The notes: generated from the sequence alone by a model not told the origin. A stretch of 64,000 bases of DNA from Eunapius fragilis (GCA_963681505.1 OY811971.1:22039353-22103352), one strand, 5' to 3'. Shown: positions 23,701-34,347, counted from the first letter of the stretch. Program-made: numbers and translations.

Positions 23701-26700
23701 TGAGAGATTCATATGTGGAAAAGTACACGGACCGATCTGTACGCTCGTGCTTGAAGGGGCGGAGGGGGGGGGGGGGGGTTATAAAATTTATGAACCCCTT
23801 CTCTACCAAAGTCTCTAGACACCTGCATTCCTTATAAGGCTTGCTAGAGGCAGATAAACTGATAATGGAGGTCTTCACACTTTATAAATGGGATACGATA
23901 GAGCTAGATAGTTGACAATTACTGCCACCCCATAACGAAGAATTTACTTTTGACTAGCATTCATTCTTTTTCTTCTCTCCATGTAGGATTGAATACTTTA
24001 CTTTCTCATACACTCAGCTGGCCTACAGAACTGTTACATCATATCAATGCTGCCCGGGATATGTTGGAAGCCCTGGTACTTCATGTAAACGTGAGTTCAT
24101 TAAGATATTGTTTATGTTAGAGCTGGCATCATTGATGTGTATCAAATCATCCCTCTCCCCTCTCAGTCTCTTTCTCTCCGCTCAATCTCTTTCTCTCCAC
24201 TCCCAGTCTCTTTCTCTCCGCTCAATCTCTTTCTCTCCACTCCCAGTCTCTTTCTCCCAGTCTCTTTCTCCCCGCTCTCCACTCTCAGCCTCCCACTCAC
24301 TCCCTAACACTTGCTCTGATTCCATGTTATTTAAATCATGCAGTACATGATCATATTCAAGAATCAAAAGCAATACACCTGCATACTAAGATGGATTCTC
24401 AAAGCCATTACTTTTAAAAGTCCTTTTGACAATACAGGAGCTAGGGTGTATTCACCATCAATATTGTACCAATAAAAGCACGCCTAGATGTGCTATGGAT
24501 TTTTGGAACAGATACTGTGTACTCAACTTTCAATTGCTTCTTGATAGGAATGTATCATTTTAGGTATGTACATGACAACTTACTTCAACTGGATAAGCTA
24601 GATTGGCTGGAATAAATTTAATAGCCAAGAGTTTGTGTCTATCGGAGTGTATATATATATTGTATCTTCAAAGCCAGTAACTCTTTCATGTTAATATGTT
24701 CATTCTTAAAATTGTGAGCCATTGAATAGTGATGCAAAACAACAGACTGCACATCACAACAACTTGGTTTGTCATACACACAATATAAACGTCATGAACA
24801 CTCATTTGAGTGAATGATAATGAAAAAATCATTTTCCTTTATTTATAGCACTCTGCAGTCCCACATGTGTTCATGGACAGTGCACTAACCCAAATGTCTG
24901 CACTTGTGATAATGGCTGGACTGGTGGAGCCTGTGACTTAGGTACGCGCATCCATATGATCATGCCTTAACAGAGTTGTAACAATCATTTCTGAATCAGA
25001 TGTGGATGAATGTCTAACTAGTAATGGTGGATGTGGACACAATTGTACTAACACCCTTGGGAGTTATGCCTGCTCATGTAATAGTGGCTATTCTCTCGAA
25101 TATGATGGCCACCAATGCACTGGTAAGTCTAGTATGCTTGCGTGCGAGCTTTTACCTGCAGTCAAATAATACCCCATAGACATTGATGAGTGTGCCTTCA
25201 CCAACGGAGGCTGTCAACACAACTGTATCAACACATTAGGTTCATACCATTGCTCTTGTAACAATGGTTACAAAATGAGAAGTGACAGCCGTGCATGTGA
25301 TGGTAAGATGTGCCTCTGAACTGGTGTGAATCTTCATCTCATGTATGATACTGAATGCATGCAAGCAAAATAAAAACTATGATGTCATGGGACATACTTA
25401 TCTATAGATATAGCTAGTCGTGCTCCTTAAAAGTGTTGTGTGCTCATCTTCTCATTTACATAAAATATTTTCAGACATCAATGAATGTTTAGTAGCAAAG
25501 GGTGGCTGCAGAGATTTCTGTAATAACACAGCTGGTTCATTCAGCTGCACATGCAAGCAAGGATTCACGCTAGCAAAAAATGGCTTGGATTGTAATGGTG
25601 AGTAATATTAGCAACAAGAGTGTGCTTGCATGCTAACTTTTACCTGCAATCAAATAATATCCCATAGACATTGATGAGTGTGCCTTCACCAACGGAGGCT
25701 GTCAACAAAACTGCACCAACACAACAGGCTCATACCTTTGCTCTTGTGCAGATGGTTATCAGCTAGGAAATGATAGCAGTGCATGTGATGGTATGATGGG
25801 CCTCGGAAGTACATGCTCATATATACTTGCTATTCTCAGATATCAACGAATGTTTAGTGGCAAATGGTGGTTGCAGCAATACCTGTACTAACACACCTGG
25901 TTCATTCAACTGCACATGCAACAAGGATTGACTCTAGCTGAAAATGGCTTTGATTGTAATGGTGAGTTGGTATATTAGCAATACAAGTATGATGATACTG
26001 GTACGAGAACAAACAGATTTAAAACAGCAGCTTAGAAGTCCCAAGTATGAGCCAACCAATCACATGCAGTTGTTTTGTTGATTTTTAAATTATTAAAAAA
26101 AAACAGTTCCTTTGAGCATGCACGCATCATTGTCAAGACAAATGGATAGCAGGCCTCTTTAAATTTAGATCCAATGTTTAAGTGTCTTTAAAGCAGCAAA
26201 TGATTCTTTTTGACACAATGAGTGTTGCAACTGTTTGCCATTTTTCATTACTATCACTGTTTGCATATTACTTGTTTTTGGTTCATAGCTTGCACTATGT
26301 GTTAGAGAAGATATTTCAGCATGCTGATGTAATTATATTGTATATATCTATAAAAAGCATTCTTGGTGAATAATTATTGATTATGATCTTCCACATGCAT
26401 GTACAATACAACAGGTGCCAGTTACTTAACATCGATTGCCACAGGGCTTGGGATAACTGCTGCTATGATTGCCATCTCTGTAATAAGCTGCATTTCTTTA
26501 GCCTTCATTCTTTATATGTATGTAAAGAGGCGACGACGATTAGCTGAAAGGTAAAAATTAGCACATGTCTTTAGCATTTAACTGATATGATTATTATATT
26601 TTTAGCCATATAAAAATGTCTGAACAGACCGTAAATATCCCTGAGTGTGCTGTTGGCTTTGTGGCCTCCTGTCGTGATGATGATGGCAATCCAAGTGCTG

Positions 26701-26750
26701 TTAATGATTATTGCAATGCTGAAGTCGGAAAAGATGGAATGAAATTTTAA
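17729..26750 (+). CDS. EMI-EGF-cbEGF transmembrane protein, 11 exons, one exon with a 1-base deletion
   Basis: Exons 17729-17805, 17866-18027, 23987-24090, 24849-24941, 25000-25122, 25180-25302, 25475-25597, 25668-25790, 25840-25961, 26415-26550, 26606-26750 agree in phase. Exon 1 is a signal peptide ([20 protein letters not shown]...). Exons 2-3 form an EMI domain ending [14 protein letters not shown]. Exon 4 is a plain EGF module. Exons 5-9 are calcium-binding EGF modules ([45 protein letters not shown]), each in a 1-1 phase exon of 123 nt. Exon 10 is a transmembrane helix plus basic stop ([11 protein letters not shown]). Exon 11 is a short acidic tail. The fifth cbEGF exon has 122 nt: compared with exon 7 a G is missing after TGCAA near 25922, which shifts the frame. 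The order resembles EMI/MEGF-type adhesion or scavenger receptors. Intron 2 (6 kb) is filled with transposons. Confidence 0.85.
18028..18820. other. start of intron 2 of the EMI-EGF gene
   Basis: Contains a 50-base fragment of the palindromic MITE arm (18343-18391) and, at about 18690-18740, sequence matching the reverse complement of 19612-19640. The TTAA element at 18821-19607 therefore interrupts an older inverted repeat. No coding sequence. Confidence 0.5.
18821..19607. mobile_element. 787-bp near-perfect palindrome flanked by TTAA
   Basis: The left end TGTCTATTGTCCTGAG and right end CTCAGGACAATAGACA are flanked by TTAA (18817-18820 and 19608-19611). The two arms, including CCACCCGGGGGTACAATTGG, pair along almost their whole length around a centre near 19215. 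TTAA duplications are typical of the piggyBac and Kolobok superfamilies. No transposase, so it is a non-autonomous foldback element. Confidence 0.8.
19612..21835. other. intron sequence with diverged short repeats
   Basis: Contains (CCTG)n near 19680-19700, an inverted repeat around GAACCTAACTAGGC (about 19860-19995), and diverged repeats sharing CACAAT(A/G)CCCTAGG at 20100-20250. A G run lies at 21551-21566. No exon of the host gene was recognised. Confidence 0.45.
21836..22665 (+). mobile_element. Ginger-derived internally deleted element
   Basis: GGTCCGGCCGGACC-type subterminal repeats occur at both ends, and the right end GCCGTGACA matches the Ginger terminus. At about 21985-22060 it encodes [19 protein letters not shown], clearly related to the first exon of the Ginger gene at 7419 (DGLVEDAYAYLV). 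The similarity stops soon after, so most of the gene is gone. A separate small element sits inside at 22239-22433. Confidence 0.65.
22239..22433. mobile_element. small MITE inside the Ginger derivative
   Basis: GGTATAGTCGCCA at the left and TGGCGACTATACC at the right form inverted repeats about 190 bases apart. The motif CGACTATACCTGACG is repeated once more just beyond the right end. No coding. Confidence 0.55.
22667..23527 (+). mobile_element. hAT element, internally deleted, 8-bp TSD
   Basis: TIRs CAGGGTTGCCGAAAG and CTTCGGCAACCCTG are flanked by an exact 8-bp duplication CGTGACAG (22659-22666 and 23528-23535). It was inserted at the very end of the Ginger derivative. The interior keeps the C-terminal dimerisation region of a hAT transposase ([20 protein letters not shown], then frame-shifted [12 protein letters not shown]) ending near 23111. 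A roughly 63-base direct duplication lies at 22730-22820. Subterminal GGCCGG repeats occur at both ends. Confidence 0.9.
23536..23986. other. end of intron 2 of the EMI-EGF gene
   Basis: Contains a G run at 23764-23778 preceded by GGGGCGGA. A good polypyrimidine tract precedes the acceptor at 23986. No coding. Confidence 0.5.
24155..24300. repeat. TCTTTCTCTCC-type tandem repeat
   Basis: Imperfect pyrimidine-rich repeat in intron 3 of the EMI-EGF gene, units of about 27-30 bases sharing CAGTCTCTTTCTC. Confidence 0.8.
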
Positions 26751-26985
26751 TTAAAGCCCTCACGTCTTTGCGAATTGAGTATTTTATGCTTGCAATTATT
26801 TGAATGGATACATGTCTTACATTGAAAGAATACGTAAGTGTTTAACTGAAAGGATCCAGGATTATCCTTGTAGTCTCTCGTCTGATGTAATTCACAGGAG
26901 ATAAAATTTAAATCGCAACGTTATGTACCAAGACGTGTAAATAATGAAGAGCTGGCAACTAAACTATTGTGCTTTGGCAAGAGAA

Positions 26986-27007
26986 GCTACTATCATTGTT
27001 ACGCCCT

Positions 27008-27039
<32 letters not shown>

Positions 27040-27277
27040 TTCCTGGGGCGTTAGGAGGGATTTGACCTTTATTAAATCAAATAGCCCGTTTATGGGGTTT
27101 AGAATCGGTCAATGACAAGTTTCCGGCGTGCGCACGTGGTAGAGGTCCCAGCAAATGGAACGAATGCGTTATTCACGGCAATGTGTTATTCACGTGACAA
27201 ATCCCCGACTTGCCCCAGGGGGAGGGAGGAGGGGGGGCGGGGGGCGGGGGAGATCTCATGTGACAATGATAGGCGCA
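26986..27277. mobile_element. Harbinger-like MITE, copy 0 (diverged)
   Basis: Shares TATCATTGTTACG...GGCGTTAGGAGGGATTTGACC on the left and CAATGATAGGCGCA on the right with the copies at 38165-38430 and 38838-39094. A long C run lies near the left end and G-rich sequence near the right. The left terminus is eroded. Confidence 0.7.
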
Positions 27278-28004
27278 TACTTCCAATGGAATTTAGATAA
27301 TCTGCTCAAGAACGAATGTGATAGGATATAGCCTAGCTAAAGTATATTTAAAAAGCAAAGGACCAAGGCCGGAACGATCGAGGGACACACCACTAAGAAC
27401 AGGTAGAATAAGAGACATCTAAGTGGATAAAAACGCTCCATTGAGAAACGAAATTTGTTAACCTGGGAAATTAAATATATAACTTACAATTCTTACGTCA
27501 CGCCAACTTATTTCTCAATAAAAAGCATGGTTTCATGGATTCAAAGCGATCAAAACGTAGTCATCCTACTGTTTTGAATAACTGAACATGCATGGTCTGC
27601 AAAAAGACATCATCGAGGTTTTTGCAATTTTGCACCACCTGTGTTAGCTCAATGACAACAAAACAAGAGCAAGGAGATCTATTTTTGCAATCTAAAGGTA
27701 ACATCCACAAATTATATTAAAAAATCTAGCACTCTTATGGAGGCAGTAAGTTTCATTTCTAACATGGCATTACGTATGCAGTTTGCTGCTAAAGTGGTGG
27801 GGGGAGGCTGAAAGGTAAAGGAAAATTTATGCATGTCTTCAAACCCAATTGAAGAACTAATGAATAAACAATTAAGGTATGCTCCTCTTGGATCCATTAT
27901 ATGATAACCGCTATGGAATGAACATGATAATTCTATGCCTTGCGTGCAGTAGTTAAGGCTCTCCAGCTCTGTCATGTAAAAGAGATCCAAGGATCTCAGT
28001 CATA

Positions 28005-28155
28005 GGTGTAGGAATAGCCTAAATAGGGGGCCCCCAAAGTCATATTATTCATACATGATACCATGTAGGGCGAAATTCGATGAATAATATGACTGTGCCC
28101 CCCCCCCCCCCCCCCCCCTCCACCTCTCCTATTAAGGCTGTTCCTACCCTATGGT
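28005..28155. mobile_element. small palindromic MITE with C tract
   Basis: GTAGGAATAGCCT at the left and AGGCTGTTCCTAC at the right are inverted. An inner inverted pair is AGTCATATTATTCAT / ATGAATAATATGACT. A C run lies at 28097-28118. Confidence 0.6.
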
Positions 28156-29103
28156 TATTCTGAACGCAATGTCCAACAGATAAACTGTCAATGAATTGTA
28201 TTAACGCGACGCGGATGTCATGAGCATGCATGGCATGCAATGTATATTTAATAACCCAGGGTGTGGCCTACGTCAGCACTGTTGCCCTGTATCTACGGAA
28301 GAGAGCACCAGACGGCATGGATCGTCCCAATGAAAAGTGAGGGGCGTTGTGTATGTGAGCTCTACATTCTGATTTGTGTCAGCTTTGAGTAATAGTTTGT
28401 CGGGCAAAAATCTCCATAACGCGATAATAGAGGGTTAGGGTTAGACTAGAGGGCAGATGGTCGTGCACAAATTAGAAAAAGCCTATTTAGGATCAGAGCG
28501 TACATTTTAGGAGCGGGTGTGGGCCGGAGGCCAGATAGGGAGATAGTGGAGCGCGGTATAAGCTTAGAGAAATAAAACCTACCTTGTAACCAAAATTGAC
28601 AGAACCATGCCAAGTAATTGGTGTTGCAGCACATATCATTTTGGTAAAATCTGCAGATGAATGGCCCATGTGATAGGGTGTGCTTGCACCCCTTTAAAAA
28701 GACAAATGGACCCACATGTTTTGTTAATTGTCTTATAGGACACATCGGTATCCTTATTTTTTAATTGCACCCCATCATGCTATCAGACCAAAGGCAGCAG
28801 TGCGAAACCCCAATTTGGTTGCGGTCAATTAACAAGATGTTAGCAAATTAGTTGTATTAGTTGCATTAGTTCCATATCCTGTGTTATGCACGCTGATTTG
28901 CTTATTCAAAAATTAAAAAAAACAGCAGTAATAAAACAAAATCATGTGGGCAGGTTTCATCTGGGAAATAAATATGGGCTGCACTATAGGTCGAGAAAGA
29001 TACATTGATCGTGATACATGGCCTTAGAGTGACGTATTATCATAAACGTTAAAGATGTATAAATATGCTAATGAATAATTTGTTCCATTTTAGCACATTT
29101 GGG

Positions 29104-31722
29104 ATGTCACACGAAGACAAAATCCAGCTAAGAGATGACTTGGTGACACATTATCTCAAAGCATGTCCAAGACTTTCCGCCATGAATACCCAGGAACAGT
29201 GCGAATTGAACCACGTGATTGACAGTGCGATACAGAAGTACATTCTCCTTGAAGAGCAGTACGACCAACAAAAGGACATTTGCAAAATATTGAAGCCCGA
29301 AGAGCTCAAGGCTATCAAGTTTTTACAGCTGCGTACGTATCGCATATCATTCGACCCGGATGGCAGTTTTGGCAGAATCACACACCTTGATGGGACTCAA
29401 TTCAACTTTCGTGAAAGAGAAGACGATGCAGTGAGTTCAAGGAGAAAGCGTTCCGGGGAAGGTGTCATCTGGAATTTAATGCCCCAACCCATCTACAAAA
29501 TCTTTGCTCACAGCGCCGAAGAATGCCCTGAAGGAATGCGTCGACTAACATTTGAGGAAGTCGCCAGCTTGAAGCCCAGCCTCGAACTTTACTTGGAGAT
29601 GCATGACACTATCAAGTTGGACGGGGGCAAAATCAGCAGATATGGTTGCGAGTGCTCCATGGAAGTTGGAGTATTCGATGGTGGGTGGGGCTGGGTATTT
29701 GTGACTGCTGACGGCAACGGAATTTCCATCGATGACCACGTGCGAGCTTTGCCGAATCCTTGCGATGTCAAGAAGATTTTCATTAATGGTGCCCACGAGT
29801 GTCCAAAGGGAATGCGAAGACTGACATTGGAAGAGGCAAAACTGATGAAGGCGTCACTGCTGCCGCTTATGGGTGAATGGGACATCATCAAGCTGGACGG
29901 GGGTAAGATCGATGGATATGGATACGGAAACAATATTTCCCCGGGGGAATTCGATGGTGGGTGGGGTTGGGTCTTTGCAACTAAAAACGACAACGCAGTT
30001 TCCATCGGTGATCACGTGCAGCCATTGAAACATGGTAGAGTTTTGCCAAATCCTTGCGATATCAAGAAGATTTTCATTAATGGTGCCCACGAGTGTCCAA
30101 AAGGAATGCGGAGACTGACATTGAAAGAGGCAAAACGGATGAAGGCGTCACTACTGCCGCTTATGGATGAATGGGACATCATCAAGCTGGACGGGGGTAA
30201 GATCGATGGATATGGATACGGAAACAATATTTCCCCGGGGGAATTCGATGGTGGGTGGGGTTGGGTCTTTGCAACTAAAAACGACAACGTAGGTTCCATC
30301 GGTGATCACGTGCAGCCTTTGAAACATGGTAGAGCTTTGCCGAAGCCTTGCGATATCAAGAAGATTTTCATTAATGGTGCCCACGAGTGTCCAAAAGGAA
30401 TGCGGAGACTGACATTGAAAGAGGCAAAACGGATGAAGGCGTCACTACTGCCGCTTATGGATGAATGGGACATCATCAAGCTGGACGGGGGTAAGATCGA
30501 TGGATATGGATACGGAAACAATATTTCCCCGGGGGAATTCGACGGTGGGTGGGGCTGGGTGTTTGCAACTCAAAACGACAACGCAGTTTCCATCGGTGAT
30601 CACGTGCAGCCTTTGAAACATGGTAGAGCTTTGCCGAATCCTTGCGATATCACGAAGATTTTTATTAATGGTGCCCACGAGTGTCCGAAAGGAATGCGGA
30701 GACTGACACTGGAAGAGGCAACAATGATGAAGGCGTCACTGCTGCCGCTTATGGATGAATGGGACATCATCAAGCTGGACGGGGGTAAGATCGATGGATA
30801 TGGATACGGAAACAATATTTCCCCGGGGGAATTTGATGGTGGGTGGGGCTGGGTGTTTGCAACTAATGACGACAACGCAGTTTCCATCGTAAAGCACCCA
30901 GCTTTGCCGGATCCTTCCGATATCAAGAAGATTTTCATTAATGATGCCCATGAGTGTCCAAACGGAATGAGGAGACTGACATTGGAAGAAGCGGAAAAGT
31001 TGAAGCCATCACTCCTACCACTCCTCGGCGAATGGGACATTATCAAGTTGGATGGGGGCAAGATCGATGGAAGGGGGTACGGAAACGGCCTTCACGAGGG
31101 ACAGTTTGATGGTGGGTGGGGCTGGGTATTCCTTGTAGTTGACCGAACGAAACCGGTACACTTCAGGATGATGGTGGGCAACGGGAGCGTCCCCCTTGAC
31201 CATCGCGGTGGGTGCGAGGCTGCCTACTACGCTCAGTTGGTGAGCATTCTGATAGAGCTCGTTCTTCTTGCTGCTTCTCTCGTTGGATCCAATATCAACC
31301 CATCCAAACGTGCTCTCGAAGTAACGTCGTGCCAGATAGCGAAGCGGTTGATGAGAGATGCTGCTTTGTTGGGCACCATGCGAAGTTTTATCAAAGACTG
31401 GGGGGCCGTGAAATTGGACGAGAGACCCCGCATTCTGTTTAGTGTTCTGCGTCGCTTAATTAGCGCCGATGGGGGTCACGTGACCTACGACGTACTGAGT
31501 GGCCTTGATGAAGAACGGGGCTCGTGCGACGTCCTAAAAGTGTACTCGGAAATCATAGCCCTTGTCCTCGTGGGTTGCGCGACTGGAGGGTTGGCTTTAC
31601 TGGCCCAACTGTCGCTGGCTCTAGACGAGGCCTCGGACTTTTTAGACATGTTTGCGAATCTCGAAATCCTTAGTTCTAAAGATAACATCACAACTTCAAA
31701 ACATCATATCAGTTTCTTCTAG
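29104..31722 (+). CDS. 872-aa protein with six tandem ~98-aa WGWVF domains; function unknown
   Basis: A single uninterrupted frame. I prefer ATG 29104 (MSHEDKIQLRDDL) because a splice acceptor at about 29095 precedes it; an in-frame ATG at 29065 would lie in the putative intron. Residues 1-120 are helical and charged, ending in a basic RRKR near residue 113. Six repeats follow, with conserved Cys at residues 141, 233, 331, 429, 527 and 618: ECPKGMRRLTLEEA, then WDIIKLDGGKIDGYGYG, then EFDGGWGWVFAT. The four middle spacings are 294, 294, 294 and 273 nt; repeats 3 and 4 are almost identical in DNA. The last 200 residues hold two hydrophobic helices (about 706-726 and 817-843, the latter with VGCATGGLALLAQLSLAL). 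No signal peptide. I do not recognise the repeat. No introns, unlike every other gene here; transfer from another organism or retroposition is possible. AATAAA follows at 31767. Confidence 0.85.
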   Translation: MSHEDKIQLRDDLVTHYLKACPRLSAMNTQEQCELNHVIDSAIQKYILLEEQYDQQKDICKILKPEELKAIKFLQLRTYRISFDPDGSFGRITHLDGTQFNFREREDDAVSSRRKRSGEGVIWNLMPQPIYKIFAHSAEECPEGMRRLTFEEVASLKPSLELYLEMHDTIKLDGGKISRYGCECSMEVGVFDGGWGWVFVTADGNGISIDDHVRALPNPCDVKKIFINGAHECPKGMRRLTLEEAKLMKASLLPLMGEWDIIKLDGGKIDGYGYGNNISPGEFDGGWGWVFATKNDNAVSIGDHVQPLKHGRVLPNPCDIKKIFINGAHECPKGMRRLTLKEAKRMKASLLPLMDEWDIIKLDGGKIDGYGYGNNISPGEFDGGWGWVFATKNDNVGSIGDHVQPLKHGRALPKPCDIKKIFINGAHECPKGMRRLTLKEAKRMKASLLPLMDEWDIIKLDGGKIDGYGYGNNISPGEFDGGWGWVFATQNDNAVSIGDHVQPLKHGRALPNPCDITKIFINGAHECPKGMRRLTLEEATMMKASLLPLMDEWDIIKLDGGKIDGYGYGNNISPGEFDGGWGWVFATNDDNAVSIVKHPALPDPSDIKKIFINDAHECPNGMRRLTLEEAEKLKPSLLPLLGEWDIIKLDGGKIDGRGYGNGLHEGQFDGGWGWVFLVVDRTKPVHFRMMVGNGSVPLDHRGGCEAAYYAQLVSILIELVLLAASLVGSNINPSKRALEVTSCQIAKRLMRDAALLGTMRSFIKDWGAVKLDERPRILFSVLRRLISADGGHVTYDVLSGLDEERGSCDVLKVYSEIIALVLVGCATGGLALLAQLSLALDEASDFLDMFANLEILSSKDNITTSKHHISFF

Positions 31723-31766
31723 ATCGAGAAACGACGGAATTATGTGTATCATTACATGGCGGTGAC

Positions 31767-31772
31767 AATAAA
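31767..31772 (+). promoter_or_regulatory. AATAAA polyadenylation signal
   Basis: Lies 45 bases after the stop codon of the repeat-domain gene, which supports that it is transcribed as a eukaryotic gene. Confidence 0.55.
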
Positions 31773-32306
31773 ATACGTGAAACTTTGCATTGAAACTATG
31801 ACACCTTGCATATAGTAAATGGGATCATTTTATCATACACAGTCAAGCAAATGGCTAATCAGTACTGAATTACTAAGTGGGGTTCTATGCCTACTGTAAC
31901 AGTGCACGCAATAATTACGGGCCCACGTGTTGATTGAACAAAATTACTCAGTGGCTGGGAAAATTAAGAAATTTAGAACTTTTTTTTTCATAGTCTTTCC
32001 ATGCACCGCCAGTACAGCATGCGCAACATACGCCAACATGTTTACTCATAGTCACAGTCAGGCATCTCCGTGGTGCTTAGAACTGAAACCAAAAACCTTG
32101 CTGGACTGCAACGGAGTGAGAGCCTTTGGATAAGGTATAGTTGAATTAAAGCTGGAATCGACCAACTCTATATAGGTAAGGTGTTTCGGAGCCATGTGCA
32201 TCTTAGGTCTCAACGGAAGGAGTGGGAAAAGCTAATGTTGGAGTATTTAACTTCGCTTTACGTGCAGCCACTTCACCAGCCTTTCTGGTGCAAAGGTGTG
32301 TCTACA
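31773..32306. other. intergenic, nothing recognised
   Basis: AT-rich sequence without a supported gene or repeat; a T run lies at 31981-31988. Confidence 0.5.
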
Positions 32307-32497
32307 GGTGGCATCCCATATGACAGGAGGCATCCAATATGACAGGTGGCATCCCATATGACAGGAGGCATCCCATATGACAGGTGGCATCCCATATGAC
32401 AGGAGGCATCCCATATGACAGGTGGCATCCCATATGACAGGAGGCATCCCATATGACAGGTGGCATCCCATATGACAGGTGGCATCCCATATGACAC
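32307..32497. repeat. 19-bp minisatellite
   Basis: About ten copies of GGCATCCCATATGACAGGT, alternating with AGG at the variable end, so a 38-bp higher-order unit is visible. Several overlapping minus-strand frames read through it and are artefacts of a period that leaves no stops. Confidence 0.95.
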
Positions 32498-33989
32498 ATA
32501 TGACTACTCATAGCAAATTGAACGACACATCACAGTCACGTTTGTAACACATAGATAGCTTTTAACATCCAAGTAATGGCAAGCATTCTCCAACACTAAA
32601 TTTCGTAAATGCACCTTGGGTAATATGGACCCCTGGCAAACATTACCTACATGCATGGGAACTATGTATTAAAATATTGCAACTAATATGATCACTCCTT
32701 GAAAACTTACTTTTTACAATTTTGACTCTGCATGCAGTTCATGCTTGACCTTTTTGAGTCTCCACCTGCATGCGTATAGTAATATCTAGTTCCAATTGAT
32801 GATGGATTGAACAGATTTTTTTAAAAGCATTTTTGTCGACTTTGATGGATAATTCTTTACATGTTATTGTACAGGACATGGTTGGCAACCTGTGGTTGAA
32901 CAATAACCGCTGTTGCTGTTAGTCCCATACAGTCCGCCGGCGGCTCATTATATACAACTAATCATAAATACAGTCTGATTGTTCCCTGCACTCTTATCAC
33001 CATACTTAGGGCATAGATTGCACATTGTAGATAATGTGTAGTACCCGCATCAACCATGAATATAATTTTCAATACATCTAACGAGGTAATGTGCTTATAA
33101 GGAGTGCGTTCTTAACGAGTTCAGACTTTATAGTCCTTCTAATGGAGTTCCAATTTTAATGTGTATATTGATTATGTGCAAATGACATACAGATCATGCC
33201 TTGTAGAGCATCAATTTGAACTGTGTATCAGTCAAGAGCTATGTGAAGATTTGTGATGTTAGCGCTTTAAAACATGAATACACTCGTTAGTGCGAAAATA
33301 GAATTGCCGGGCGTTATTGGGTACTCGTGTGTTGACTATTTGAATATTCGATTGGAATGATCCTACTTATTTCAATCTCAAAACTGTTGATTATGTGAAG
33401 AGTTGGAAAAAATTTTGTTGAGGGCTATAGGAATAAAGACATATGCATCACCTCGCAGCTCTTCTCCACCAAAACTAGTGGGAAAGCTAACGGAGCTACT
33501 TCAGATTCCTATTTGCTTTGCTGTAATGCTGCGCATCTTTCTCTCGTTTGGAAGAGTTAATCCTTTCAACCACTTTCAATAAACATGGTGTTTTTGGAGT
33601 GGATGCAGAAAATAAGTACCGTTAGTACAACCATCTGATGATGCAGTGTGGCTTTCATAGCCAGTCCTTTATCGGTTAATGACCCATTTGTGCAACTAAC
33701 GACAGCAGTGATTAACTTGATGTTTGGCCGTCACATTAATATTATTCTTCCACCTTTCACCAGCAATTAATTCGATGCTGACACACCAAATGGGATCATA
33801 CCATTACATTCAGCTTTTCACTCAGTTTAACACTTGCCTGCGGTATCAGGCGTGACCAAACTTCTGAAGAGTACTAGCCTTGAAGTGTTTAGCACTCTCT
33901 CATACTTAGCTTACAAGGTTTGCAGAACAATGGTGCATGGGTGGATGTCGACATGTTCAAAGATCATATTGATACCAAACTAAAGCTAG
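32498..33989. other. non-coding stretch with one Tigger-like MITE
   Basis: AT-rich. Apart from the MITE at 32971-33127 I see no feature and no convincing coding potential. Confidence 0.45.
32971..33127. mobile_element. Tigger/pogo-like MITE, copy 3
   Basis: Begins CAGTCTGATTG after TA and ends GAGTTCAGACT before TTA. The middle (TTAGGGCATAGATTGCACA, CATCTAACGAGG) is shared with the copies at 6318 and 57101. Confidence 0.65.
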
Positions 33990-34260
33990 CTTCTTTTTTT
34001 TTTTGTAAGACTGCGAGTTGTATTTGGTTCTTTTAGATTCTTTGCATATGCTATCCCGAAAGAAGAAGAAGGCGACGGAGGAGAGTACGGACGATGGGGA
34101 CTAGTATTTTTGTTCTCTCAAAGCACAAAGTAGTCTTGTGACATATAGAAACAACGCAGAACTGTTCTCCATTTTGATATCGCTCGATGGCCACTAAGAG
34201 CGAAGTGACCCGACTCTTTGTACGCATTTTAAAAATGACTTCATCATATTGCAGGATTCC
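33990..34260 (+). mobile_element. hairpin-ended repeat family, diverged copy H
   Basis: Shows the family order: CTATCCCGA, then an AAGAAGAAG-rich stretch, GACGATGGGGAC, TTTTTGTTCTC, and GACCCG...TTTAAAAATGACTTCAT. The terminal hairpin is not clear in this copy. Confidence 0.5.
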
Positions 34261-34347
34261 TACATCGTTCCGATATATCTCACGAACGCAAAATCATAAA
34301 TCCTGGCAGGAACACTTATTTTTTACAGTACTTTAAAATTGAAATAT

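Larger units (their letters stand above)
26751..29103. other. intergenic region between EMI-EGF gene and the repeat-domain gene
   Basis: Contains the MITEs at 26986-27277 and 28005-28155. The 92-aa and 99-aa minus-strand frames (27712-27990, 28446-28745) match nothing I recognise. Just before the next gene, TTCCATTTTAG (29085-29095) looks like a splice acceptor, suggesting a non-coding 5' exon further upstream. Confidence 0.45.

Noticed and set aside
28433..28444. Telomere-like GGGTTAGGGTTAG
   Set aside because: Only two units; far too short to be a telomere or a meaningful interstitial array.
29545..31061. Series of 62-153 codon minus-strand frames inside the repeat-domain gene
   Set aside because: They are shadows repeated with the same 294-bp period as the sense gene and have no independent signal.
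32307..32497. CRISPR-like or coding repeat
   Set aside because: A 19-bp minisatellite without spacers. The minus-strand frames exist only because the unit lacks stops.
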